Positions 1 to 7,640 are shown, counted from the stretch's first letter. The stretch is 64,000 bases of DNA from Agrococcus jejuensis (GCF_900099705.1 NZ_LT629695.1:1612001-1676000), one strand, 5' to 3'. A program made the numbers and translations. The notes: generated from the sequence alone by a model not told the origin.

Positions 1-1
1 C

Positions 2-190
2 GACGAGATCATCGTCACGCAGTTCACCGCCGGGCCCGGCGTCACGACCCTGCCGATCTGGATCTTCCAGAACATGTTCCGGCCGGGCCAGGCGCCCATC
101 GTCAACGTCGTCGCCGTCGTGCTCGTCGTCGTGTCGATCGTGCCGATCGCGCTCGCGCAGCGGCTGGAGGCGCGGGCCGACCGCGCCTGA
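2..190 (+). CDS. ABC transporter permease, PotC/spermidine type (3' end only)
   Basis: Only the last 62 codons are present; the gene begins before the window. The visible part contains the conserved stretch FTAGPGVTTLPIWIFQNMFR, which precedes the last membrane helix of polyamine/opine-type ABC permeases (PotC family), then a hydrophobic helix (VVNVVAVVLVVVSIVPIAL) and a short charged tail ending RADRA. The family role is to form the membrane channel of a binding-protein-dependent importer with a second permease, an ATPase and a substrate-binding protein. Those partners would lie upstream, outside the window. The substrate cannot be told from this fragment. It is convergent with the hydrolase gene that ends 16 bases downstream. 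Confidence 0.75.
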   Translation, partial: DEIIVTQFTAGPGVTTLPIWIFQNMFRPGQAPIVNVVAVVLVVVSIVPIALAQRLEARADRA

Positions 191-205
191 CGCGGGTCGT
201 CGCGC

Positions 206-1201
206 TCAGCGCAGCGCGAGCATGCCGTCGATCCAGCGCTCGAGCCGCGCGTACGCATCCGCCCGCGCCTCGCGCCGCGACAGGAAGACGTCGTGCAGCG
301 CGCCGTCGATGCGCTCGATCGTCACCGACGAGCCGAGGTGCAGCGCGGCGCGGGCGACCTGATCGACGGTGAGGACGGTGTCGACGCGCGTGAGGTCGTC
401 CGACCATCGGGTCGGCAGGATCGATCGCGTCGACAGCATGACGAGCACCGGCACGTCGATGCGCAGGCCCGCCGCGACCTGCGCGTGCCCGGCGAGGATC
501 GCGCGGATCCAGCCGGCGTGCGCCGTCATCGCGATCTCGGGCCGCCACGCATGGTCGACCTCGTACGGGTCGTCGTCGTCGAACGTCTCGCGCTGCGCCC
601 GCGCGTAGAAGCCGAGGTCGATCTGCGGCGCCGGCGCGAGCGGCGAGATGCGCGCGCGCAGGTCGGCGACGGGCATGAGCGCCGCGCGCGAGCGGGCGCC
701 GAACTGCAGCTCGAGCCACGGGGCGTTGAGGATGAGCGCGCTCGCCTCCCCCGGATGCCGATGCGCCCACAGGGTGAGCGTGAGGCCGCCCGTCGAATGG
801 CCGGCGAGCACGAGCCTGCGCCCCTCGCCAGCGCCGCCCTCGCGCATCGCCGCGAGCGCCGCGTCGATGTCCTCGTCGTACGTCGCGAGGTCGGCGACGA
901 AGCCGAGCGTCTGGCTGGGGCGGATGCTGCGGCCGTACTTGCGCAGGTCGAGCGCGAAGAAGCGCGCACCCCGGTCGGTGAAGACGCGGGCGAGGCGCCG
1001 TTGGAAGAAGTAGTCGGACCAGCCGTGCACGTAGAGCACGTCGACGTCCTCGAGGTCGCGCTCCGCCTGCCAGAAGCGGCGGCGCGTGGGCAGCGCCCGC
1101 ACGAGGGTCGCGACGACGTCGCCCTCGTCGTCGGGCGTCAGCGGGAGGGTGCGCTGGTGGAACCCGTCGCCCAGCACGTCCTCGCGCCAAGCGCCATCCA
1201 T
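206..1201 (-). CDS. alpha/beta hydrolase (monoacylglycerol lipase/lysophospholipase-like)
   Basis: 331 residues. The alpha/beta-hydrolase fold is shown by the oxyanion strand VDVLYVHGW (residues 53-61), the nucleophile elbow AGHSTGG with Ser136, an aspartate-rich strand near 275 and the catalytic histidine in GALHDV (about residue 303). The D-x-R-x-Y-GRS region after the second strand (LDLRKYGRS) is typical of serine lipases acting on lysophospholipids or monoglycerides. There is no signal peptide, so it should act in the cytoplasm. The ATG start at 1201 gives a natural N-terminus. It stands alone, divergent from the toxin-like cassette, with 146 bases between them. The substrate is unknown; a carboxylesterase is an equal possibility. 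Confidence 0.8.
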   Translation of the reverse strand: MDGAWREDVLGDGFHQRTLPLTPDDEGDVVATLVRALPTRRRFWQAERDLEDVDVLYVHGWSDYFFQRRLARVFTDRGARFFALDLRKYGRSIRPSQTLGFVADLATYDEDIDAALAAMREGGAGEGRRLVLAGHSTGGLTLTLWAHRHPGEASALILNAPWLELQFGARSRAALMPVADLRARISPLAPAPQIDLGFYARAQRETFDDDDPYEVDHAWRPEIAMTAHAGWIRAILAGHAQVAAGLRIDVPVLVMLSTRSILPTRWSDDLTRVDTVLTVDQVARAALHLGSSVTIERIDGALHDVFLSRREARADAYARLERWIDGMLALR

Positions 1202-1347
1202 GCGCCCACGATATCTCCGCCGGCTGGAGGCTCTCCTGCAGCCGGGCGGGGCCGACGGATCCCTCCCAGCACCGGACTTGGGCAGTTCTCCCCATGGCGC
1301 CGTCCAGCGGGCCGTCCTACGTTCGTGGATGACCGAGGAGGCTGACA

Positions 1348-2070
1348 GTGGCGATCAATCTTCCCCACGAGCTCGCGTGGGTGCTGCAGATGCTCGACTT
1401 CGAGTGGCCCGAGATCGACGAGGACGAGGTCCAGCGTGGTGCGGCGATGCTGCGCCAGTACGGCGAGGACATCTCCGCCGCCGTCGAGCGCGCCGACCAG
1501 ATCGTGCACTCCCAGATCGCCCCCGCGTACAAGGCCCAGGGTGGCGACGCCTTCGTCAAGAGCTGGGACGAGACGCGCTCGTCGAACATCCAGGGCTTCG
1601 TGCAGCTGATCGACCCCGCTGCGACAGGCATGGACGTGTTCGCCGACGTCGTCGTCGGACTCAAGCTGAAGGTCATCGCCGAGCTGGTGCTCACGGCAGC
1701 GCAGATCGCGACCGCCATCGCCGCCGCGGCCTTCACGTTCGGCGCCAGCCTCGCCGCGCAGACCGCGATCTTCCTGGCGCGCAAGCAGGCGCTGAAGTTC
1801 GCGACGAACGTGATCATCGAGCAGGCCATGATCCAGATCTTCGAGATGATCGAGGAGCCGCTCATGGGGGCCGGTACGCAGCTGATCAGCATGATCGCCG
1901 AGGCGGAGGTCGTGCAGGGCGTGGTCTCCGAGGTCGAGGGCGTCAAGATCGATCTCGCTGCCCTCGAGACGGCCTCCGGCGACCTGCAGACGAACGCGCA
2001 CGAGCAGCAGACGATCACCGGAGACTTCATCGCCCAGTTCCAGTCCCTGCAGATGTCGACCGCGGAGTAG
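1348..2070 (+). CDS. WXG100/CpnT-N-like secreted carrier protein of a polymorphic toxin locus
   Basis: 240 residues, GTG start with a strong Shine-Dalgarno GAGGAGG six bases upstream; a possible -10 TACGTT lies at 1318-1323. The N-terminus (LPHELAWVLQML, then WPEIDEDEV at 20-28) resembles the four-helix WXG100-like module at the front of actinobacterial CpnT-type and other type VII-linked toxins. Residues 98-142 form a long hydrophobic, alanine-rich helical stretch that could insert in a membrane. The C-terminus is acidic and polar. There is no signal peptide. The next gene is in the same reading frame, separated only by TAG-ACC, so this looks like the N-terminal half of a two-part toxin. Inference: it carries or delivers the downstream nuclease. 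Not recognised at gene-name level. Confidence 0.7.
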   Translation: MAINLPHELAWVLQMLDFEWPEIDEDEVQRGAAMLRQYGEDISAAVERADQIVHSQIAPAYKAQGGDAFVKSWDETRSSNIQGFVQLIDPAATGMDVFADVVVGLKLKVIAELVLTAAQIATAIAAAAFTFGASLAAQTAIFLARKQALKFATNVIIEQAMIQIFEMIEEPLMGAGTQLISMIAEAEVVQGVVSEVEGVKIDLAALETASGDLQTNAHEQQTITGDFIAQFQSLQMSTAE

Positions 2071-2073
2071 ACC

Positions 2074-2667
2074 ATGGCAACCATCGGACAGCTCGTTCGC
2101 CGCATCAAGGATCCCATCGCACGGCAGATGGCCGAGGCGGGAGAGGCGCTGAGCGACATCTTCGCCCGCATGGGCATCAAGTCCGCCGATGACATCGCCC
2201 TGCTCCGGCGCATCGACCGGCAGAACGGCGGCACGGGCAATGCGAGGCCCGACATCGGCCCCACGGGCAACCAGTACTCGGTCGCGCACCAGATGCAGCT
2301 GCCCCGCGGCGAGTGGGGCACGAGCCGTCCGCGGCACTTCCAGCTGGCGAACGAGAGCCTCTACAACGACATGCTCGCGGACCCCGACTACATGGACGCG
2401 ATCGAGTCGATGCAGCCGGGCACGTTCGGGAACGTGTCACCCGGGGCGCAGGGCGCCTTCCCGCGGACCTCGCCCGACGGTTGGACGTGGCAGCACGCCC
2501 TGACCTCGCAGGCCGACGGGGAGGGTGGCGTGATGCAGCTCGTACCCCGATGGCAGCACGAGCCGGGCAGCATCTTCCAGGACGTGCTGCACCCGCGGAT
2601 CGGCCCGAACGGCGGCCCCATGGGCGGGTACGCCGAGTGGGCGGTGCCGAACGGTGCGCGCCGGTAG
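2074..2667 (+). CDS. HNH/Endo VII (WHH-like) nuclease toxin
   Basis: 197 residues. Start ATG at 2074, with GGAG at 2064-2067 placed inside the last codons of the carrier gene. The N-terminal 60 residues are helical and charged, and a Gly/Pro linker follows. The C-terminal 65 residues have the layout of the WHH branch of the HNH/Endo VII superfamily: DGWTWQH (W139-Q140-H141), then GGVMQLVPRWQH (His162), then IFQDVLHP (His173), then a GG-Y-EW ending. In the family these histidines bind metal and cut nucleic acid. Here the first His of WHH is Gln, so the catalytic set may differ. It is followed by an acidic small protein, as expected for toxin-immunity loci. Function is inferred from the motif and context. 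Confidence 0.7.
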   Translation: MATIGQLVRRIKDPIARQMAEAGEALSDIFARMGIKSADDIALLRRIDRQNGGTGNARPDIGPTGNQYSVAHQMQLPRGEWGTSRPRHFQLANESLYNDMLADPDYMDAIESMQPGTFGNVSPGAQGAFPRTSPDGWTWQHALTSQADGEGGVMQLVPRWQHEPGSIFQDVLHPRIGPNGGPMGGYAEWAVPNGARR

Positions 2668-2670
2668 GGT
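2665..2670 (+). promoter_or_regulatory. -10 hexamer of the immunity-candidate gene, overlapping the toxin stop codon
   Basis: TAGGGT sits six bases before the ATG at 2677, the spacing expected of a leaderless actinobacterial transcript. Its first three bases are the TAG stop of the nuclease gene. No clear -35 is visible. If active, it lets the immunity gene be expressed without the toxin. Confidence 0.45.
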
Positions 2671-2676
2671 GCGACC

Positions 2677-2976
2677 ATGCATGTGACGCACCTCGACGGA
2701 TCGTCCGACCCCGCCGGCATCGAGGATCTCCCCGCACTGCTCGCCGAGCTCGACGACGCGAACGACGAGGAGCTCGAGGTCGCCGCGGGCGACCCGTACG
2801 GGTGGAGCGCATCGGCGTACGCCTCGGGCACGGTCGTGCTCGACCACGCAGCACAGCCGCACGAACCGCAGCATGTCCTCTACGGAGTGTCGCGCGACGA
2901 GATGCTCACGATCCTCACCGAAGTCATGTCCGGCGACGTCGAGACCGCGCTCGCGCGGCCCTGGACCCTGGAATGA
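2677..2976 (+). CDS. putative immunity protein (Imm1-like), acidic
   Basis: 99 residues, strongly acidic (about twenty Asp/Glu against two Arg and no Lys), as is common for proteins that neutralise basic nucleases. It has two tryptophans, Trp43 in a GWSAS strand and Trp96 in the terminal RPW, and a predicted beta-rich middle (TVVLD, HVLYG). This layout resembles Imm1-type immunity proteins of polymorphic toxin systems, but the match is by eye only. It starts 10 bases after the nuclease stop, with its own leaderless-type -10. Its stop overlaps the next start (ATGA). Inference: it is the cognate antitoxin of the nuclease. Confidence 0.6.
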   Translation: MHVTHLDGSSDPAGIEDLPALLAELDDANDEELEVAAGDPYGWSASAYASGTVVLDHAAQPHEPQHVLYGVSRDEMLTILTEVMSGDVETALARPWTLE

Positions 2977-3329
2977 GCGAGATCCCCGCCGAGATCGCGC
3001 ACATCGAGGCACGTCTGCTCGACGCCTACTTCCTGCATCTCATCGGTCTCCTCGATCCCGAGTCCGCGCGCCAGGCCGAGAGCCACACCGGACGGCTGCA
3101 GCTCGCGTTCGACGCCGATCGCGGAACGTGGGATCAACTCATCGAGCGACGGCTCGCCCTCACCACGCTCGACGTCACGACGATCCGGCGGGCCTACGAG
3201 GAGCAGCTGGCGCTCGACGATGAGCTCGGGCAGCCGCACGATCCCCACGCCTGGGCGCGGGGCATGACGGATGCGTTCCGCGGAGCGCCGCCGCAGGACG
3301 AGCCGACCGACGACCAGGGGAGCGCATGA
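2973..3329 (+). CDS. small cassette protein, paralog A (unknown function)
   Basis: 118 residues, starting at the ATGA overlap with the preceding gene. It is paralogous to the next gene: both share L-DAY-L-LIG-LDP at residues 15-30, then a W-(L/I)-I/L-R-L core, then IR-A---QL--DD--G-PHDP-AWA near residue 95. Mostly helical and acidic, with no membrane segment, signal peptide or known motif. Position directly behind the toxin and immunity genes suggests an extra immunity or chaperone role, but nothing in the sequence proves it. The C-terminus after AWARGMTDAF is a disordered acidic tail absent from paralog B. Confidence 0.6.
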   Translation: MSEIPAEIAHIEARLLDAYFLHLIGLLDPESARQAESHTGRLQLAFDADRGTWDQLIERRLALTTLDVTTIRRAYEEQLALDDELGQPHDPHAWARGMTDAFRGAPPQDEPTDDQGSA

Positions 3330-3643
3330 CCATGACCGATCGCTACGAGGGCAAGCCCTTCCTCAGGCTGGTGGACGCCTACGTCCTCGACCTCATCGGC
3401 GCCCTCGACCCCGCGACGGCGCAGGGCATGGCCGCGCTCGAGCCGCGACTCCGCGGTACCTTCTCGGCGCCCGAGGACGCGTCGTGGCAGGAGATCGTGC
3501 GGGGACAGCTGCAGCTCGACGATCCGCAGGTGCACTCGATCCGGGAGGCGTGGTCGCGTCAGCTGCTCGAGGACGACGGCTTCGGCAAGCCCCATGACCC
3601 GGTCGCCTGGGCGTACGCCGTCTCGGATCAGATGACCTCCTGA
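3326..3643 (+). CDS. small cassette protein, paralog B (unknown function)
   Basis: 105 residues, starting in an ATGA overlap with paralog A, so the last three genes of the cassette are translationally coupled. Conserved with A: LVDAYVLDLIGALDP, SWQEIV-GQLQLDD, then QLLEDDGFGKPHDPVAWAY. The pair is about 35-40% identical by eye, which implies an old duplication rather than a recent one. No catalytic motif is visible. It is followed by 107 bases without genes before the convergent sulfurtransferase. Possible roles: a second immunity protein against related toxins, or a toxin-loading factor. Confidence 0.6.
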   Translation: MTMTDRYEGKPFLRLVDAYVLDLIGALDPATAQGMAALEPRLRGTFSAPEDASWQEIVRGQLQLDDPQVHSIREAWSRQLLEDDGFGKPHDPVAWAYAVSDQMTS

Positions 3644-3750
3644 GCGTCGGCGACGCCACGACCACCGTCGATCGTCGACGTCGCGAGCTCGACCCGCGAC
3701 GACGTGCGCGCCGGCCCGCGACGTCGACGAGCGCTGACGCAGGACGCGCG

Positions 3751-4566
3751 TCAGTCGCCGACGGCGACCGGGCGGCCCGACTCGGGGCGGCCCCACTCCG
3801 ACCACGAGCCGTCGTAGACGCGCACGTCGTCGCGGCCCGCGAGCGTCGCCGCGAGCGCGACGATGCAGGCGGTGACGCCCGAGCCGCACGTCGTGATGAT
3901 GGGCGCGTCGCCCGCGGCCTCGTCGATGCGGTCGGCGAGGCTGCCGACCTCCTGCAGGCGGCCGTCGCACTCGAGCGCCTCGTACGGCAGCGACACCGAG
4001 CCGGGGATGTGCCCGCCGCGCAGACCCTTGCGAGGCTCGCGTGCGATGCCCGCGAAGCGCTCGAACGAGCGCGCGTCGAGCACGACGGCCTCGTCGGAGG
4101 CGATCGCACGAGCCACGACGTCGGCACCGACGAACGCGTCGTCGCGCCACCGCACCGTCACGTCGCCCGGCACGTCGGCGCGCTCGCGCGTCGCCTGCGT
4201 CTCGCCGCCGGCGTCCACCCATCCTGGCAGCCCGCCGTCGAGCACCGCAGCCTCGACGCCTGCGGCCTCGAGCATCCACCACGCTCGCGCGCTCGAGAAG
4301 ATGCCCTGCGCGTCGTAGGCGACGACGCGGTCGCCGTCGCGGACGCCGAGGTCGCGCAGCCGCTGCTCGAACTCGACCGGGTCGAGCATGTCGTGCACGC
4401 CATCGGTGTCGTGGCGCGACATGACGCCGTCGAGGTCGAAGCGCAGCGCGCCCGGGATGCCGTCGGCGCCACGGAACGCGCCCACCGACGCGTCGACCAC
4501 CACGAGCCGCTCGTCGTCGAGGTGGTGCTGGAGCCAGGTCGCGGAGACCAGGTCGGGAAGGGTCAA
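3751..4566 (-). CDS. sseA: 3-mercaptopyruvate/thiosulfate sulfurtransferase
   Basis: 271 residues with two tandem rhodanese domains. The N-terminal, inactive one begins LVSATWLQHHLDDERLVVVD. The C-terminal, active one carries the catalytic loop TTCGSGVTA, with Cys227. The CGSGVT loop is typical of 3-mercaptopyruvate sulfurtransferases, while thiosulfate sulfurtransferases usually have CRKGVT, so mercaptopyruvate is the more likely sulfur donor. The start is TTG at 4566, inside a TTGA overlap with the upstream lipoprotein gene, and gives the usual N-terminus. The enzyme is cytoplasmic and would serve cysteine breakdown and sulfane sulfur transfer. Confidence 0.88.
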   Translation of the reverse strand: MTLPDLVSATWLQHHLDDERLVVVDASVGAFRGADGIPGALRFDLDGVMSRHDTDGVHDMLDPVEFEQRLRDLGVRDGDRVVAYDAQGIFSSARAWWMLEAAGVEAAVLDGGLPGWVDAGGETQATRERADVPGDVTVRWRDDAFVGADVVARAIASDEAVVLDARSFERFAGIAREPRKGLRGGHIPGSVSLPYEALECDGRLQEVGSLADRIDEAAGDAPIITTCGSGVTACIVALAATLAGRDDVRVYDGSWSEWGRPESGRPVAVGD

Positions 4567-5144
4567 GGATCCACCTCATCGGGGAAGGACGTGATGATGC
4601 TGCTCGACGAGAGACCGTAGCCCACCGTGACGATCCATGCACGTTCGACGTCGCCCGTGTCGCCCACGAGCTCGACGCGCACGTCGTAGTTCACGATGTC
4701 GTCGCGGTACTCCTCGACGCTCGTCGGCGCCTCGAGCGCCTGGTCGATCGCGAACCACGCGACGTCCTCCCACGACGAGCCGACCTCGTCGGCGAGCTCG
4801 CCGAAGTCGCCCGTGTGGCCGTCGGCGATGTGGCGCCAGCCCGCGCCGTTCGCATTGCCGCACGTGAGCGTCGCCTCACCCGCCGCGACGTCGAGCTCGG
4901 GCCACGCGACGCGGTCGAAGACCTCGAGCGCCTCGCGGCCGGCGACGCCGTCGCACGCCTCGGTGCCCGCGACGTCGTCGGCGACGGGGTCGAAGATCGC
5001 GTCGGCGGTCTGCAGGTACGGGCCGTCGGGTGCGGTCCCCGTGGCCGGGTCGGCGACGCCGACGGACTGGCAGCCCGCGAGGAGGGCCGTGCCGGCCAGC
5101 GCGCATGCGGCGAGCAGCCGCATCCGCCCGCCCGCCATCGTCAT
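4563..5144 (-). CDS. predicted lipoprotein, unknown function
   Basis: 193 residues. The N-terminus MTMAGGRMRLLAACALAGTA continues into the lipobox LLAGC, so it is exported and lipid-anchored at Cys25. The mature part is acidic, has two further cysteines (TEACDG and LTCGN) that could form a disulfide, and ends in a beta-rich region (DVRVELVGDTGDVERAWIVTVGYG). No family recognised. It lies four bases after the small membrane gene at 5149 and overlaps the start of the sulfurtransferase gene, so four genes (5987 to 3751) probably form one operon. Confidence 0.7.
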   Translation of the reverse strand: MTMAGGRMRLLAACALAGTALLAGCQSVGVADPATGTAPDGPYLQTADAIFDPVADDVAGTEACDGVAGREALEVFDRVAWPELDVAAGEATLTCGNANGAGWRHIADGHTGDFGELADEVGSSWEDVAWFAIDQALEAPTSVEEYRDDIVNYDVRVELVGDTGDVERAWIVTVGYGLSSSSIITSFPDEVDP

Positions 5145-5148
5145 GGCG

Positions 5149-5385
5149 TCAGTGCCCGCGGGGCTCGTCGTGGTCGTCGCGCTCCTCGGGCGTCGGAGGA
5201 TTCGCGACGAGCGTGAGCGTGGCGATGACGACGAGCGACACGATGAACGCGACGCCGCCGATGATGAGCGCGTGGATGGGCTCGCGGATGACGAGCAGCA
5301 CCACGAGCGCCGAGAAGATGCCGATGCCGCCCGCGAAGGCGAGGTACTCGACCGGCTTGAGGCGGTCGCGACGCGAGGGCTTCAT
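5149..5385 (-). CDS. small two-helix membrane protein
   Basis: 78 residues: a basic N-terminus (MKPSRRDRLKP), then two membrane helices at about 14-35 and 37-61, then an acidic, His-containing tail (PTPEERDDHDEPRGH). Such short inner-membrane proteins are common and mostly uncharacterised in Microbacteriaceae. The start overlaps the stop of the upstream membrane gene (ATGA), which suggests translational coupling. No function can be assigned. Confidence 0.6.
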   Translation of the reverse strand: MKPSRRDRLKPVEYLAFAGGIGIFSALVVLLVIREPIHALIIGGVAFIVSLVVIATLTLVANPPTPEERDDHDEPRGH

Positions 5386-5987
5386 GCCGTCGCCTCCCGT
5401 GCATCCTTCGCCGCGGCGCGCGCCGAGTAGGCGGCGATGCCGTGGAAGACGCCGACGATGACCGCGTACGCGCCCACGAGGCCCACGAGCACGACGTCGT
5501 GGCTCGGCATGCAGGCGAAGACGATGGCGGCGACGAGCGTGAACGCGGCGACGAAGCGCCAGTCGGCGGCGATGCGGCGCGCCTTCGGGTCGGTCGTGGC
5601 GCGCAGGCGGAACCAGGCCCAGCCCTCGACGGCCGCAGCGACGATCGCCCAGGCGGCGACGACGACCTTGAGCGCGAGGCCGCTCGGCGCGGCGATCGCG
5701 AGCGCGATGGCGACGACGCCCGCGACGAGGCCTGCGATGCCGGCGACGCGCGGGAAGCGCGCGACCTCGGCGTAGACGGCGCCGCGCAGCGCGAGCAGCG
5801 CAGCGCCGGTGCCGAGCGCGACGACCGCGAAGGCGACGAGACCGACGAGCGCGTCGTGCGACTGCAGGAACGTCACGGCCACGCCCACGGCGACCGCCGG
5901 CACGGCACGCGCCGCGGGCAGCTGCCAGACGGGTCGCTCGCTCGGCGTCGGCGACGTGTGGTCGCCCTGCTGCTCGATCGTGCTCAC
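5382..5987 (-). CDS. integral membrane protein, about six helices, unknown function
   Basis: 201 residues. After a polar N-terminus of about 25 residues come roughly six hydrophobic helices (for example VPAVAVGVAVTF, LVAFAVVALGTGAALLAL, IAGLVAGVVAIALAIAAP, VVVAAWAIVAAAVEGWAWF, FVAAFTLVAAIVFA, VGLVGAYAVIVGVF). The arrangement resembles small HdeD/DUF308-type membrane proteins, but no signature residue was recognised. It is the first gene of the minus-strand group reaching down to sseA; the next gene upstream (pdxT) ends 43 bases away. Confidence 0.6.
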   Translation of the reverse strand: MSTIEQQGDHTSPTPSERPVWQLPAARAVPAVAVGVAVTFLQSHDALVGLVAFAVVALGTGAALLALRGAVYAEVARFPRVAGIAGLVAGVVAIALAIAAPSGLALKVVVAAWAIVAAAVEGWAWFRLRATTDPKARRIAADWRFVAAFTLVAAIVFACMPSHDVVLVGLVGAYAVIVGVFHGIAAYSARAAAKDAREATA

Positions 5988-6030
5988 CGCATCCCAGGGT
6001 ATCGCGGTTGCGTCCGGCGCCGAGCCGCCC

Positions 6031-6606
6031 TCAGCCCACGCGCGCGAGCAACCGCCGGTGCACGCGGTCGTCGCCGACGAGCTCCGGGTGGAACGAGACG
6101 CCCAGCAGCGCGCCCTGCTCGACGGCCACGATGCGGCCCTCGTGCTCGCCGAGCACCGTCACGTCGTCGCCGACCTGCTCGACGACGGGCGCGCGGATGA
6201 ACGACGCCGCGACCGGCACGTCGCCGATCGCCGGCATCGCCACCGACGACTCGAACGAGTCGACCTGGCTGCCGTACGCGTTGCGGCGCACCGTCACGTC
6301 GAGGCCGCCGAGCGTCTGCTGCCCGGGCGCGGCGTCGAGGATGCGGTCGGCGAGCAGGATGAGCCCCGCGCACGTGCCGAGCACGGGCATCCCGTCGGCG
6401 ATCCGCTGCCGCAGCGGCTCGCGCAGCCCGAGGATGCGGGTGAGCCGGTCGATGACCGACGACTCCCCGCCGGGGATGACGAGCGCATCCACGCCCTCGA
6501 GCTGCGCGGCCGAGCGGATGGGGGCGGCGTCGGCGCCGAGCCCGTGCAGCACGGCGAGGTGCTCGCGCACGTCGCCCTGCAGCGCGAGCACGCCGACGCG
6601 CGTCAC
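6031..6606 (-). CDS. pdxT: pyridoxal 5'-phosphate synthase glutaminase subunit
   Basis: 191 residues, GTG start at 6606 in a GTGA overlap with pdxS. It starts with the family signature [13 protein letters not shown]. The class I amidotransferase triad is visible: the Cys nucleophile in [10 protein letters not shown] and the His-Glu pair in [16 protein letters not shown] is the oxyanion segment. PdxT hydrolyses glutamine and passes ammonia to PdxS, which builds pyridoxal phosphate from ribose 5-phosphate and glyceraldehyde 3-phosphate. The direct overlap with pdxS supports a 1:1 complex made from one mRNA. Length is normal for the family. Confidence 0.95.
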   Translation of the reverse strand: MTRVGVLALQGDVREHLAVLHGLGADAAPIRSAAQLEGVDALVIPGGESSVIDRLTRILGLREPLRQRIADGMPVLGTCAGLILLADRILDAAPGQQTLGGLDVTVRRNAYGSQVDSFESSVAMPAIGDVPVAASFIRAPVVEQVGDDVTVLGEHEGRIVAVEQGALLGVSFHPELVGDDRVHRRLLARVG

Positions 6607-7502
6607 CAGCCGCGCTCGGAGAGGCGATGCGGTGCGGGGAGGTCGGCGACGTTGATGCCGACCATGGCCTCGCCGAGGCCGCGCGACGCCTCGGCGATCG
6701 CGAGCGCGTCGTCGAACTGCGCCGTCGCCTTCACGATGGCGGCGGCGCGCTCGACGGGGTTGCCCGACTTGAAGATGCCCGAGCCCACGAAGACGCCGTC
6801 GGCGCCGAGCTGCATCATCATCGCCGCATCCGCGGGCGTGGCGACGCCGCCGGCGACGAAGAGCACGACGGGCAGTCGGCCCTCGCGGGCGACCTCCTCG
6901 ACGAGCGCGTACGGCGCCTGCAGGTCCTTCGCCGCGACGTACAGCTCGTCCTTCGAGAGCGACGCGAGCGCGCGGATCTCCTTGTTGATCGTGCGGATGT
7001 GCTTCGTCGCCTCCGAGACGTCGCCCGTGCCGGCCTCGCCCTTCGAGCGGATCATCGCCGCACCCTCGGTGATGCGGCGCAGCGCCTCGCCCAGGTTCGT
7101 CGCCCCGCACACGAACGGCACGTCGAAGCCCCACTTGTCGATGTGGTTGACGTAGTCGGCGGGGCTCAGCACCTCGGACTCGTCGACGTAGTCGACCTCG
7201 AGCGCCTGCAGCACCTGCGCCTCGACGAAGTGGCCGATGCGCGCCTTCGCCATGACGGGGATCGAGACCTCGGCCTTGATGGCGTCGATGAGGTCGGGGT
7301 CGGACATGCGGGCGACCCCGCCCTGCGCGCGGATGTCGGCGGGCACGCGCTCGAGCGCCATGACGGCGACGGCGCCGGCGTCCTCGGCGATGCGCGCCTG
7401 CTCGGGGGTGACGACGTCCATGATGACGCCGCCCTTCAGCATCTCTGCGAGGCCGCGCTTCACGCCGTCCGTCGCGCGTGCGGGAACCTGAACTTCACTC
7501 AT
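6603..7502 (-). CDS. pdxS: pyridoxal 5'-phosphate synthase synthase subunit
   Basis: 299 residues, a (beta/alpha)8 barrel. Recognised by [14 protein letters not shown] near the N-terminus, [20 protein letters not shown] (with the lysine that forms the Schiff base) and [25 protein letters not shown]. The start was set at the ATG at 7502 ([10 protein letters not shown]), which gives the standard length; an upstream in-frame extension has no family similarity. The gene is first of the pdxS-pdxT pair. The region before it contains a large inverted repeat (7583-7640) that also takes in the stop of the upstream thioesterase gene. Confidence 0.95.
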   Translation of the reverse strand: MSEVQVPARATDGVKRGLAEMLKGGVIMDVVTPEQARIAEDAGAVAVMALERVPADIRAQGGVARMSDPDLIDAIKAEVSIPVMAKARIGHFVEAQVLQALEVDYVDESEVLSPADYVNHIDKWGFDVPFVCGATNLGEALRRITEGAAMIRSKGEAGTGDVSEATKHIRTINKEIRALASLSKDELYVAAKDLQAPYALVEEVAREGRLPVVLFVAGGVATPADAAMMMQLGADGVFVGSGIFKSGNPVERAAAIVKATAQFDDALAIAEASRGLGEAMVGINVADLPAPHRLSERGW

Positions 7503-7582
7503 GGGGCTGGACGCTACGCGGGTCGCTCCAGGCCACTCGGCGCGGAGTGGTCCTGGGTGGCCTGCGCATCCCAGTCCACTCG

Positions 7583-7640
7583 AGGAATTGAGGTCTTCGG
7601 CCGCTTTTGACATCAAAAGTGGCCGAGAACCTCAATTCCT
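7583..7640. repeat. 28-bp imperfect inverted repeat (hairpin A)
   Basis: Arms 7583-7610 and 7613-7640 pair with only three mismatches; the outer part is AGGAATTGAGGT and the core TCGGCC. The right arm contains the last codons and the TGA stop of the thioesterase gene, so the element also forms that protein's C-terminus. It may act as a rho-independent-like terminator for that gene. The GAGGT-TCGGCC core recurs in the hairpin at 13284-13327. Confidence 0.7.
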
